A DNA stretch of 8,001 bases from a bacterium (GCA_021796015.1 JAJYOT010000024.1:1-8001), one strand, 5' to 3'. Shown: positions 1-6,291, numbered from the stretch's first letter. Translations and numbers: made by a program. The notes: generated from the sequence alone by a model not told the origin.

Positions 1-426
1 ATTAGCAAAAGCTATAAAGGGCTTGCCTCTTCTGTCATAACAGCGAGTTTGGTCGGCTCTTCCAATCGCCAAGAAAGAAAACGCCAAGCCGATCGCGCGG
101 CCTCAAGAGCAGCCGCGCTTCTCGAAAAAAGGCTGAATTTTCTAGCAACGATCGCATCCACCGCCCCTTTTATCGGGCTTTTTGGAACCGTGGTCGGAGT
201 TATTCGCGCCTTCCAAGATTTAGCCGGGGCCGCCGGGGCGGGGCCGGGAATTGTCGCTGTCGGAATATCGGAAGCCCTCGTCTGCACCGCCACCGGACTT
301 TTAGTGGCCATTCCCGCCGTTTGGGCCTACAACTATTTCACCAATAAGATCGGACAATTTTTAGATGAAATGAACTGGATATCGGAAGAAATCATCGAAC
401 ATCTGTCCGGAAAAGCCTCTTCATGA
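1..426 (+). CDS. ExbB/TolQ/MotA-family proton channel subunit (5' end outside window)
   Basis: The frame is open from base 1, so only the C-terminal ~141 residues are seen and the start lies upstream. ExbB/TolQ subunits form an inner-membrane pentamer around an ExbD/TolR dimer and turn proton flow into force on TonB or TolA. Visible here are a basic cytoplasmic stretch rich in Arg/Ala, then the family hallmark TAPFIGLFGTVVGVIRAFQ (Thr codon at 160-162, matching the channel-lining Thr148 of E. coli ExbB). After it comes GISEALVCTATGLLVAIPAV, whose Glu codon at 271-273 matches ExbB Glu176; the following Thr matches Thr181. Both transmembrane helices are intact and the C-terminal cytoplasmic tail is normal. 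The stop codon overlaps the start of the ExbD-like gene (ATGA, 423-426), so the pair is probably translationally coupled. TolQ and ExbB cannot be separated from this fragment, so no symbol is given. Confidence 0.93.
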   Translation: MSKSYKGLASSVITASLVGSSNRQERKRQADRAASRAAALLEKRLNFLATIASTAPFIGLFGTVVGVIRAFQDLAGAAGAGPGIVAVGISEALVCTATGLLVAIPAVWAYNYFTNKIGQFLDEMNWISEEIIEHLSGKASS

Positions 427-836
427 GGACCTCGCGAAGAAATCGTCGCGCGCTGTTTGCGGAACCCAACATGATTCCGCTCATTGACGTATCTTTAATT
501 TTAGTCATTATCTTTATGGTCTTAACTCCTATGCTGGTTCGCTCGGAATTGAGCGTTAAACTCCCTAAATCAAAATCGGCCGTTCCCGTTTCCAATTCAG
601 ACGCGCTCACCCTTCAGATTACATCCTCGGGCGCTCTACTCATTGATGGAAACGCCGTCTCTTGGAACAATCTAAAAGAAGAATTGATTCTAAAACTGCC
701 CCATGCCGCCCGGAAAACGATTTTAGTCGAGGCCGATCATTCGGTCCCGATAGAAAAAGTGGTCTATGTCATGGACGTCGCTAAACGCCTTGGAGTTGGC
801 AAACTCGGCGTTGGAGTCGCGCAGACTCCACGCTAA
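423..836 (+). CDS. ExbD/TolR biopolymer transport subunit
   Basis: A 137-residue protein, the usual size for ExbD/TolR (about 140). Residues 1-15 are a short basic cytoplasmic N-terminus. The motif NMIPLIDVSLILVIIFMVLT (16-35) follows and forms the single transmembrane helix; Asp22 is the protonatable residue equivalent to ExbD Asp25/TolR Asp23. Residues from about 45 to 137 form the periplasmic domain, with the typical pattern LxIxxxGxLxxxGxxV and a later VEADxxVPIxxVVxVMDxAKxxGVxKxGV segment. It starts at an ATG embedded in the stop of the ExbB/TolQ gene (4-nt overlap), the common arrangement for this pair. In the cell it dimerises inside the ExbB/TolQ pentamer and contacts the TonB/TolA partner, here probably encoded immediately downstream. 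Whether the system serves TonB-dependent import or Tol-Pal envelope constriction is not decided by the sequence. Confidence 0.95.
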   Translation: MRTSRRNRRALFAEPNMIPLIDVSLILVIIFMVLTPMLVRSELSVKLPKSKSAVPVSNSDALTLQITSSGALLIDGNAVSWNNLKEELILKLPHAARKTILVEADHSVPIEKVVYVMDVAKRLGVGKLGVGVAQTPR

Positions 837-845
837 TTAGGAACC

Positions 846-850
846 GGAGG
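846..850 (+). promoter_or_regulatory. Shine-Dalgarno GGAGG ahead of the TonB-like gene
   Basis: A perfect GGAGG lies 10 nt after the ExbD/TolR stop. No ATG, GTG or TTG lies 5-10 nt downstream; the in-frame codon at the ideal distance (6-nt spacer) is ATT at 857-859, while the first conventional start, TTG at 869-871, is 18 nt away. This suggests either a rare ATT start or a damaged start codon. Confidence 0.6.
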
Positions 851-868
851 ATTCCCATTTCTAATCAA

Positions 869-1378
869 TTGCGGCTTTGGAGTTCCGAGTTGTCGCCCTA
901 TATTGTCGGCTCTTTTCTGGCGCATTCGCTTCTTGCGATATTTTTTATCCTAATTGCCCGAAGATATTCTTCCGAAACGCCCCACTTTTACACTATTGAT
1001 TTCGTCGGCCCCAGCGCGGTCAAAATCCAAGGCCCCGAGACGCCGTCCCAAAATTCCACCGCCAAAAGCGCCGCGACTTCAGCTAATCAAAACAAAGAGG
1101 TTTCGTTCTCTAAAAAACCTCGGCATTTTGTCTTGCCCAAACCCAGTCTTCTTTCTTCTGATTCAGAGCCTATCGCGCCGACAAAATCCCGTATTAAATC
1201 TAACGTGGTTTCGGTCAAACAAAACAATGCTACAGGCCCTTCGGCCAGCGCCAATATCTCGGCGGACTTGCCAAACTTCCCCTACCCTTGGTATATTAGC
1301 GAATTGCGCGCAGCGCTTTGGGATCAGTGGTCGAAAAATCTCCCTTCGTTTTCCGGGAAATGCCGAGGTGGTTTTTGA
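869..1378 (+). CDS. TonB/TolA-like protein, N-terminal part (frame broken before its end)
   Basis: This reading frame encodes the N-terminal part of a TonB- or TolA-like energy transducer. It shows a short cytoplasmic start, one transmembrane helix (about residues 10-29), the segment HFYTIDFVGP just after the membrane, and then a long low-complexity linker (about 45-135) rich in Ser, Ala, Pro, Lys and Asn, as expected for the periplasm-spanning region. It ends with PYPWYISELRAALWDQWSKNLPS, the start of a TonB-type C-terminal domain. The frame then runs out at a TGA (1376-1378), while the rest of the domain continues in the next frame (1353-1550). Residues after about 161 (SGKCRGGF) are therefore probably not native. 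The conventional start is TTG at 869, but ATT at 857 is better placed relative to GGAGG 846-850 and would add 4 residues. It sits 32 nt after the ExbD/TolR gene, exactly where a TonB/TolA partner is expected. If the frame is restored the protein is about 226-230 residues. Confidence 0.75.
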   Translation: MRLWSSELSPYIVGSFLAHSLLAIFFILIARRYSSETPHFYTIDFVGPSAVKIQGPETPSQNSTAKSAATSANQNKEVSFSKKPRHFVLPKPSLLSSDSEPIAPTKSRIKSNVVSVKQNNATGPSASANISADLPNFPYPWYISELRAALWDQWSKNLPSFSGKCRGGF

Positions 1379-1550
1379 AATTATGCCAGACGGAAGAATT
1401 GTAGATCTAAAAACGGAGTCAAGCTCCGGCGACTCGGATTTTGACTTAACGGCGCTGTCTTCCGTTCAAGACGCTTCTCCGTTTCCGCCTCTACCGCGAG
1501 ATTTTCACCAGCCCTTTTTAAAAATTCATCTAACGCTCACTTCCAATTAA
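1353..1550 (+). pseudogene. Out-of-frame C-terminal domain of the TonB/TolA-like protein
   Basis: Reading from 1353 in the +1 frame gives PGNAEVVFEIMPDGRIVDLK, then ESSSGDSDFDLTAL and ASPFPPLPRDF, ending LKIHLTLTSN before TAA (1548-1550). This is the second half of a TonB/TolA C-terminal domain: the VxFxIxxDGxIxxLxxxxSSGxxxFDxxALxxVxxASPFPPLP pattern is the family signature. It has no plausible start of its own; upstream codons in this frame are a shadow of the linker. It joins the 869 frame if one base is skipped between about 1334 and 1357; candidate runs are AAAAA (1334-1338), CCC (1342-1344), TTTT (1349-1352) and GGG (1355-1357). The coding pattern is intact on both sides, so the cause is a very recent mutation, a sequence error or (less likely) recoding. 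The domain would contact an outer-membrane receptor or the Pal/TolB system. Confidence 0.75.
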
Positions 1551-1556
1551 AAAACT

Positions 1557-1952
1557 ATGTTAACCCTTCTACGCCTAATCATATACGCCGTCGCCGGATA
1601 CTTATTTTTCTTGTTCCATTTTCCCCAATGGCACGCCCATGGGTATCACCTCGCCCAGTTTTCCTTAATTCTGGTTTCGGCTATCGCGGTTTTTATCGCG
1701 ATTAAACTCGTCGATATCGGCTCCAAGGTCGTCAAACTCGCCGTCGAAGCGGGGTTTGCGGTTTTAGTTTTTTTGTATCTAGGAGCGACGTTGCCAAAGA
1801 TTCCTCAAGATAATCCTGAACAAGCTGCTCACAGTTGGATCAAAGACCACGCGCCTACTCGAAAGGATGTCTCGGAATATCTCGACAAAGCGGGAATCAA
1901 GCCGGATTCTTCCGCGGGAAAAGAGATTCTTTCCCACTGGCCGGAAAATTAA
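1557..1952 (+). CDS. Small membrane protein of unknown function
   Basis: I do not recognise this 131-residue protein. Three hydrophobic segments are visible at about residues 4-22, 33-52 and 60-80. A soluble, charged tail (about 84-131) follows, containing DNPEQAAHSWIKDHAP and DVSEYLDKAGIKPDSSAGKE. The tail has no Cys, catalytic motif or lipobox. The first segment ends in an aromatic/His-rich turn (FHFPQWHAHGYH), which could bind a metal or heme but has no pattern I can assign. It begins 6 nt after the TonB-like frame, with an A-rich leader and no clear Shine-Dalgarno, so translation may depend on the upstream gene. Its position as the last gene of the proton-channel cluster hints at an envelope role, by context only. 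The gene is real: the frame is long, codon use matches its neighbours, and it ends 18 nt before the convergent gene. Confidence 0.7.
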   Translation: MLTLLRLIIYAVAGYLFFLFHFPQWHAHGYHLAQFSLILVSAIAVFIAIKLVDIGSKVVKLAVEAGFAVLVFLYLGATLPKIPQDNPEQAAHSWIKDHAPTRKDVSEYLDKAGIKPDSSAGKEILSHWPEN

Positions 1953-1970
1953 GCCTAAGCTTTTATTTAT
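1951..1970. terminator. Possible weak bidirectional terminator between convergent genes
   Basis: AAGC (1951-1954) and GCTT (1959-1962) can pair around CTAA, followed on the plus strand by TTTTATTTAT; on the minus strand the same stem is followed by AATTTT. The stem is only 4 bp, so this is a weak candidate, supported mainly by its place in the short gap between converging operons. Confidence 0.25.
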
Positions 1971-2237
1971 TTACCGCCACCACATCCAAACGCCCATGGC
2001 GATGCAGAGAACGGCGGCGGTTCTTCTCAAAACAAGCTCGGGAAGATAGCGGCCGGCGATGTCGGCGAAAACCACCGCTAAAAGAAGGGCCAAGGCCAAG
2101 CCCGCCAGGGCGCCGACAAAAACTGACCAGGGCTTATGCGTTGACGCCGCCAAGGCCAAGGCGGCAAACTGAGTTCTGTCTCCCATCTCGGCGAGAAAAA
2201 GAGTAAAAAAAGCGCTGAGCATCAGCTTCGTATCCAT
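1971..2237 (-). CDS. Half-size GDT1/TMEM165 (UPF0016) family cation transporter
   Basis: The start is the ATG at 2237-2235, giving 88 residues (MDTKLMLSAFFTLFLAEMGD...). A longer frame up to 2315 only adds a shadow of the permease gene. The GDT1 signature E-x-G-D-(K/R)-(T/S) is present as EMGDRT, in a first helix of about residues 5-22; further helices lie at about 36-58 and 67-86 (ending MGVWMWWR). GDT1-family proteins exchange Mn2+/Ca2+ for protons across a membrane. Most are about 190-200 residues with two copies of the motif; this protein carries one copy, so it would have to work as a homodimer or with a second half encoded elsewhere. The start codon overlaps the TAA of the preceding permease by one base (TAATG), indicating translational coupling. 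No second half lies in the window. The assignment rests on the motif and helix pattern and is fairly sure. Confidence 0.82.
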   Translation of the reverse strand: MDTKLMLSAFFTLFLAEMGDRTQFAALALAASTHKPWSVFVGALAGLALALLLAVVFADIAGRYLPELVLRRTAAVLCIAMGVWMWWR

Positions 2238-3892
2238 TATTTCCACAGCCCCAGCCAAATGCTCCCTCCGGTCACGATCGCCGTAACGATGGAAGCCGCG
2301 ATCCCGGTCAACCAAAATGATTTTCTCTTAGACATTCCGTTTTGGCGTAAATTTTCCTGCCAAACGACCATCGCAAAATAAAAGGCAAGCCCGATTAAAA
2401 GCCAGACGAAAAAACGAACCCAGGTCACTTTCGGCAGATAAACCATCAGCAAAAAACACGAGATGATTCCGGCGGGCGCCGTCAGCCACACCCAAGGCGC
2501 GCGAAAATCCCGCGGGCGCTCGGGATCGGTGACGCGCAAAATCAAAACTCCACCGCAAACCAGGATAAAGGCAAAAAGAGTGCCGATATTGGTCAAATCC
2601 ACGATTTCATCAATCGGAAAAAAGGCGGAGCAGACCGCGACGGCGACTCCCGTGAGGACAGTCGTCACGACCGGCGTCTTGTATTTGGGATGAATCTTCG
2701 CGCACCACGACGGCAAAAGCCCGTCACGAGACATCGAGAAGAAAATTCTCGGCTGGCCAATCTGATAGACCAAGAGGGCCGCCGTGTTGGCGACCACCGA
2801 TCCCACCGAAACCAAAAAAGCGCAAAAAGTAATCCATAGCCCGCTTGAAGCGGACGCATGCCGCTCGATGGCCGAGGCCAAGGGCTCGGCGTTGTTTAAG
2901 CTCGCGTAGGGCGCCATGCCGGTCAAGGCCGCGGCGACGACGATATAGATGACGGTGCAGGCGATTAAAGATCCGATAATGCCGATGGGAATATCGCGCT
3001 TGGGGTTTTTGCTTTCCTCGGAAGCCGTTGAAACCGCGTCAAAGCCGATATAGGCGAAAAAGACGATCGCCGCGCCGGAAAAAATTCCGCCCCAGCCATT
3101 CGGCGCAAAACCTTTCCACGCCGACACCGATCCCACCGGAATCCAATGGTCCATCTTAAAAAGGCTCACTCCCACGGCGGTAAAAAATAAAAGAATCACC
3201 AATTTAATGAGGACCATGATCGCGTTAAAGCGGCTGGATTCCTTAATGCCGATGACCGTAATCCATGTAATCGCCGCCATGATGAGAACCGCGAACAAAT
3301 TAAAGACGATGGGAATTCCGAACAGATGAGGAGCCGCCGCGAAGACCGCATCCGGAGTTCCCCGCGGACACATGCTCAACCAAGCCGGCACGCCCCAATT
3401 CCAGCCGGGGCGTCCTAAAGACGAGCCGATTAAAAGCCCGGCGTTATGAACCATCTCGTTGAAATAGCCCGCCCAGGAAATGGCGACGGCCACGTTCGAG
3501 GCGGCATATTCCAAAAGGAGATCCCAACCGATAATCCACGCGATCAATTCCCCCATCGTCGCATATGCGTAGGTATAGGCCGAGCCGGAAATAGGAATCA
3601 TCGAGGCCATTTCGGCGTAGCAGATGGCGGCAAAGCCGCAGACAACGGCGGTGACGACAAAGGAAAGAATAATCGCGGGCCCCGCGGCCAAGCGCACAAC
3701 GTGTCCCGATGCGTCGATTTGACCGGCGGCGGCCGTTCCGATCGTAGAAAAAATTCCCGCGCCGATCACGGCTCCGATTCCGAGGAAAATGAGATCGATA
3801 GGCCCTAGGGAACGCGAAAGACCGTGAGGGTCCTCCGCTTCGGACGACAACTCATTAAGCCCCTTTCGCTTCCAAAGCCTGGACAAATCCAT
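2237..3892 (-). CDS. APC-family amino-acid permease (cationic amino acid transporter type), second of a tandem pair
   Basis: A 551-residue inner-membrane protein with 12 or more transmembrane helices, of the amino acid-polyamine-organocation superfamily, CAT/YfnA-like branch. The glycine-rich TM1 substrate motif GIGAVIGAGIF is at 38-48, SGSAYTYAY at 102-110 and WIIGWDLLLEY at about 119-129. FFAYIGFDAVST and IGQPRIFFSMSRDGLLP are further in. Compared with the neighbouring paralogue it carries an extra loop between TM1 and TM2 (about 57-70, GQIDASGHVVRLAA) and a longer loop after the WIIGWD helix containing a WNWGVPAWLSMCPRGTP stretch. The start is placed at the ATG (3892-3890), 8 nt after the stop of the upstream permease; a TTG at 3898 would add two residues, and neither has a strong Shine-Dalgarno. 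The stop overlaps the GDT1-like start. The family suggests proton- or sodium-coupled uptake or exchange of an amino acid; the substrate cannot be told from sequence alone. Confidence 0.9.
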   Translation of the reverse strand: MDLSRLWKRKGLNELSSEAEDPHGLSRSLGPIDLIFLGIGAVIGAGIFSTIGTAAAGQIDASGHVVRLAAGPAIILSFVVTAVVCGFAAICYAEMASMIPISGSAYTYAYATMGELIAWIIGWDLLLEYAASNVAVAISWAGYFNEMVHNAGLLIGSSLGRPGWNWGVPAWLSMCPRGTPDAVFAAAPHLFGIPIVFNLFAVLIMAAITWITVIGIKESSRFNAIMVLIKLVILLFFTAVGVSLFKMDHWIPVGSVSAWKGFAPNGWGGIFSGAAIVFFAYIGFDAVSTASEESKNPKRDIPIGIIGSLIACTVIYIVVAAALTGMAPYASLNNAEPLASAIERHASASSGLWITFCAFLVSVGSVVANTAALLVYQIGQPRIFFSMSRDGLLPSWCAKIHPKYKTPVVTTVLTGVAVAVCSAFFPIDEIVDLTNIGTLFAFILVCGGVLILRVTDPERPRDFRAPWVWLTAPAGIISCFLLMVYLPKVTWVRFFVWLLIGLAFYFAMVVWQENLRQNGMSKRKSFWLTGIAASIVTAIVTGGSIWLGLWK

Positions 3893-3900
3893 CGGCAAAG

Positions 3901-5418
3901 TTATGCGGGATCCGGACGCTCGGCGATTCTACGCCTTTCCTCGGCCAAGACGCTATTGTGGCGGCTGTAGAAGAAATAGATCACTAGTCCAATGAGGAGC
4001 CAAATAATTAACCGCCACCAATTCTCCGCCGGGAGAGAAAACATCAGGAGAAGGCAAAAGGCGATTCCCAAAATAGGAACGGCGGGAACAAGGGGGCATA
4101 AAAACGGGCGCGCAGCGTGAGGATGGGTTTTTCGCATGATGAGGACTGCGGCGCAAACGATGACGAAAGCGAGCAACGTTCCGATATTGACGAGTTCGGC
4201 CAAAATGCGGAGCGGAATCAAGGCCGACATCACCGCCACGACGATGCCGGTCAAAATCGTCGCTTTATAAGGAGTGTGGAATTTGTCATGGATCGCCGCG
4301 AAAAACTTTCTCGGCAAAAGCCCGTCGCGAGCCATCGCCAAAAACACGCGCGGCTGGCTGAGCATCATGACAAGCAAAACGGAAGTGATCCCAGCCAAGG
4401 CGCCCAAGGCGATAATCCCCTGAGCCCAGGGAAGCCCCACCTGCTTAAAGGCTTCCGAAATCGGAGCGTCGATATTGATTTGTTTGTATGGGATCATTCC
4501 AGTCAAGACCGCCGTCACCGCGATGTAAAGAACCGTGCAGACGATCAAAGACGTGATGATTCCGAAGGGAACGCTTTTTTGCGGGTTGATCGCCTCCTCG
4601 GCTTGGGTTGAGACCGCGTCAAAGCCGATATAAGCGAAAAAAATCATCGCGGCCCCGGCAAAAACTCCCAAGGGCTCTCCACTCGCGCCCGTTTGTCCCA
4701 GAATCGTTTTTCCAAAAAAGCTGATCCCCGTGTATCCATAGGGGGCAAAGGGAATCCAATTGTGAGGCTTGACATAAAGAGCCCCCACGCAGATGACAAA
4801 AAGGACCACCACAAGTTTCGTAAACACCATCGAGGCGTTAAAAGAGGCGCTTTCCTTGACGCCGACGATCAAAATCCCCATGATGATGAAGGTGATGACG
4901 ATGGCGGGAAAATCGCAGACCGTGCCCGTCGGCAAAAGGCGGCCCAAGGTCGGGCTAAAATCGAACGGCGCGTTTGTCAAAGCATGCGGAATCGAGAGCC
5001 CAAAAATACTGATGAAGTCCTGGAAATAATGAGACCATCCATGAGCGACGGCGGCGGAGGCCACGGTGTATTCCAAAATCAAATCCCAGCCGATAATCCA
5101 GGCGAACAGCTCGCCTAGTGTCGCGTAAGCGTAGGTGTAGGCCGAACCCGCAACGGGGACCATCGCCGCAAACTCCGCGTAGCAAAGGGCGGCGAAAATG
5201 CAGGCGATTCCGGCAAAAACAAAGGAGAGAATAAGAGCCGGCCCCGCCTTGTCATGCGCCGCGACTCCGGTCAAGACAAAAATTCCGGTGCCGATGATTC
5301 CGCCGATTCCGATCCCGGCCAATTGCCAAGGCCCCAACACCCGGCTCAAGCGCTTACCCGTGTTCATTTCCTCCATAATCAGGGAAAGAGGCTTTGCGGC
5401 GAAAAGATTTTTCCACAT
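3901..5418 (-). CDS. APC-family amino-acid permease (cationic amino acid transporter type), first of a tandem pair
   Basis: A 505-residue APC-superfamily transporter of the CAT/YfnA-like branch, a normal length. The N-terminus (MWKNLFAAKP..., then RLSRVLGPWQL at about 23-33) is typical of the branch and supports this ATG rather than Met15 or Met18. Motifs: GIGGIIGTGIF at 37-47 (unwound TM1 that binds the amino-acid backbone), GSAYTYAY at 91-98, WIIGWDLILEY at 107-117, FFAYIGFDAVST at 260-271, QPRVFLAMARDGLLP at 355-369 and NIGTLLAF at 411-418. The last helices are at about 443-483, followed by a basic cytoplasmic tail. It is first in a three-gene minus-strand operon (this gene, its paralogue, then the half-size GDT1 protein) with gaps of 8 nt and -1 nt. 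A consensus TATAAT lies 10-15 nt upstream of the start. Substrate unknown; the paralogue's sequence drift suggests the two differ in specificity or partner. Confidence 0.92.
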   Translation of the reverse strand: MWKNLFAAKPLSLIMEEMNTGKRLSRVLGPWQLAGIGIGGIIGTGIFVLTGVAAHDKAGPALILSFVFAGIACIFAALCYAEFAAMVPVAGSAYTYAYATLGELFAWIIGWDLILEYTVASAAVAHGWSHYFQDFISIFGLSIPHALTNAPFDFSPTLGRLLPTGTVCDFPAIVITFIIMGILIVGVKESASFNASMVFTKLVVVLFVICVGALYVKPHNWIPFAPYGYTGISFFGKTILGQTGASGEPLGVFAGAAMIFFAYIGFDAVSTQAEEAINPQKSVPFGIITSLIVCTVLYIAVTAVLTGMIPYKQINIDAPISEAFKQVGLPWAQGIIALGALAGITSVLLVMMLSQPRVFLAMARDGLLPRKFFAAIHDKFHTPYKATILTGIVVAVMSALIPLRILAELVNIGTLLAFVIVCAAVLIMRKTHPHAARPFLCPLVPAVPILGIAFCLLLMFSLPAENWWRLIIWLLIGLVIYFFYSRHNSVLAEERRRIAERPDPA

Positions 5419-5427
5419 AATGAACCT

Positions 5428-5433
5428 ATTATA
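5428..5433 (-). promoter_or_regulatory. -10 box (TATAAT) of the permease operon
   Basis: On the minus strand, TATAAT ends 9 nt before the ATG at 5418. The hexamer 17 nt upstream (GGCATT, 5456-5451) is a poor -35. If transcription starts about 7 nt after the box, the mRNA would be leaderless or nearly so, even though an AGGTT that could act as Shine-Dalgarno lies in the DNA just before the ATG. Confidence 0.5.
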
Positions 5434-5476
5434 CCTAAATGTCTCAAAGCAATGCCCTAAAACGCCTCCCGCGATG

Positions 5477-5485
5477 TGCTAAAAT
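5477..5485 (+). promoter_or_regulatory. Extended -10 promoter of the yebC-ruvC operon
   Basis: TGCTAAAAT is an extended -10 (TGN plus TAAAAT at 5480-5485), 50 nt upstream of the yebC ATG. No good -35 lies at 17 nt, as is usual for extended -10 promoters. It sits in the 117-nt divergent gap between the permease operon and yebC, on the opposite strand from the permease promoter. Confidence 0.5.
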
Positions 5486-5526
5486 GGATAAAGGCGGGTC
5501 TCAATTGACTCCGCTGAAATTTCTCT

Positions 5527-5531
5527 GGAGG
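5527..5531 (+). promoter_or_regulatory. Shine-Dalgarno of yebC (GGAGG)
   Basis: GGAGG with a 4-nt spacer (CTTT) before the ATG at 5536 confirms the start of yebC. Confidence 0.8.
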
Positions 5532-5535
5532 CTTT

Positions 5536-6291
5536 ATGGGCGGACACTCTCACTGGGCGGGAATTAAACACAAAAAGGCGCTCATCGACGCCAAGCGCGG
5601 AAAAGTTTGGACTAAAATCAGCCGCGAAATCACGATTGCGGCAAAGATGGGAGGCGGGGATCCGGCCGGAAACCCCAGGCTGCGCAAGGCGATTGACGAT
5701 GGACGCGCGGCCAATATGCCTTTAGACACCATCAAACGCGCCATTCAAAAAGGGACCGGCGAAATTCCCGGAGCGACATATGAAGAGTTAACCTATGAGG
5801 GCTACGGCCCCGGCGGCATCGCAATTCTAGTTGAAGTGACGACCGACAACCGCAACCGCACCGGTTCGGAGATTGCGACGATTTTCACTAAAAATGGCGG
5901 GAACAAGGGCGAGGCGGGCTGCGTCGCCTGGATGTTCAAGCCCCAAGGCCTTATCCGCGTCAAAAAAAGCTCGGTCAAAGACGAGGACGCTTTCATGTCT
6001 CAGGCCCTTGACGCGGGCGCTGAGGATATCGCGACCGATGATTCCGAATTTTTCGAAGTGATCACGACACCTCTCAATACCGATAAAGCGAAAGAAGCCT
6101 TGCTCAAGGCGGGATATGAAGTCGAATCGGCGTCTTCCATCATGAAGCCAGACAACACCATCACCTTGGACCAGGCGACGGCCGAAAAAGTTTTGGCTCT
6201 CATTGACGCTTTAGAAGAGCATGATGACGTCAAAAATGTCCACGCTAATTTCGACATCCCGGATGAGATATTAGCGAAACTTGAAGCCTGA
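5536..6291 (+). CDS. yebC: YebC/PmpR family protein (translation/transcription factor)
   Basis: A 251-residue protein, the standard length for the YebC/PmpR (TACO1-like) family. The N-terminus MGGHSHWAGIKHKKALIDAK is the family signature (commonly MAGHSKWANIKHRK), followed by the conserved RAANMPLDTIKRAIQKGTG and YEGYGPGGIAILVEVTTDN segments. The GGNKGEAGCVAWMF motif comes next, and a C-terminal region ends VHANFDIPDEILAKLEA. Members act in the cytoplasm; some are described as DNA-binding regulators, and more recent work on bacterial YebC and mitochondrial TACO1 points to relief of ribosome stalling at proline-rich stretches. It has a strong Shine-Dalgarno and is the first gene of an operon; its TGA overlaps the ATG of ruvC by one base (TGATG). 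Adjacency of yebC and ruvC is a widespread bacterial arrangement, which supports both assignments. Nothing about it appears damaged. Confidence 0.97.
   Translation: MGGHSHWAGIKHKKALIDAKRGKVWTKISREITIAAKMGGGDPAGNPRLRKAIDDGRAANMPLDTIKRAIQKGTGEIPGATYEELTYEGYGPGGIAILVEVTTDNRNRTGSEIATIFTKNGGNKGEAGCVAWMFKPQGLIRVKKSSVKDEDAFMSQALDAGAEDIATDDSEFFEVITTPLNTDKAKEALLKAGYEVESASSIMKPDNTITLDQATAEKVLALIDALEEHDDVKNVHANFDIPDEILAKLEA

Noticed and set aside
954..1352. Plus-strand frame upstream of the TonB C-terminal half (RPTFTLLISSAPARSKSKAP...)
   Set aside because: Only the part after about 1353 matches a protein family; the upstream part is a +1 shadow of the linker in the 869 frame.
1835..2206. Plus-strand 123-codon frame crossing the convergent gene boundary
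   Set aside because: It runs out of frame through the small membrane protein and antisense through the GDT1-like gene, has Arg/Pro-rich composition and no Shine-Dalgarno.
2237..2315. N-terminal extension of the GDT1-like protein (26 residues, MVDRDRGFHRYGDRDRREHL...)
   Set aside because: The extension is an out-of-frame reading of the permease C-terminus, highly charged and unlike the family; the ATG at 2237 fits the family start and overlaps the permease stop.
3446..3808. Plus-strand 120-codon open frame opposite the second permease
   Set aside because: It is the complement shadow of a strongly conserved permease gene and its Gly/Arg/Asp-rich composition is unlike any protein family. The 164- and 141-codon frames opposite the first permease (4117-4611, 4693-5118) are rejected for the same reason.
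3896..3898. TTG as start of the second permease
   Set aside because: It lies 2 nt after the upstream stop and adds only two residues; the ATG at 3892-3890 is simpler, though the TTG cannot be excluded.
5505..5510. TTGACT as a -35 box for yebC
   Set aside because: There is no -10 at 16-18 nt downstream; that position falls on the GGAGG Shine-Dalgarno. The extended -10 at 5477-5485 is the better candidate.
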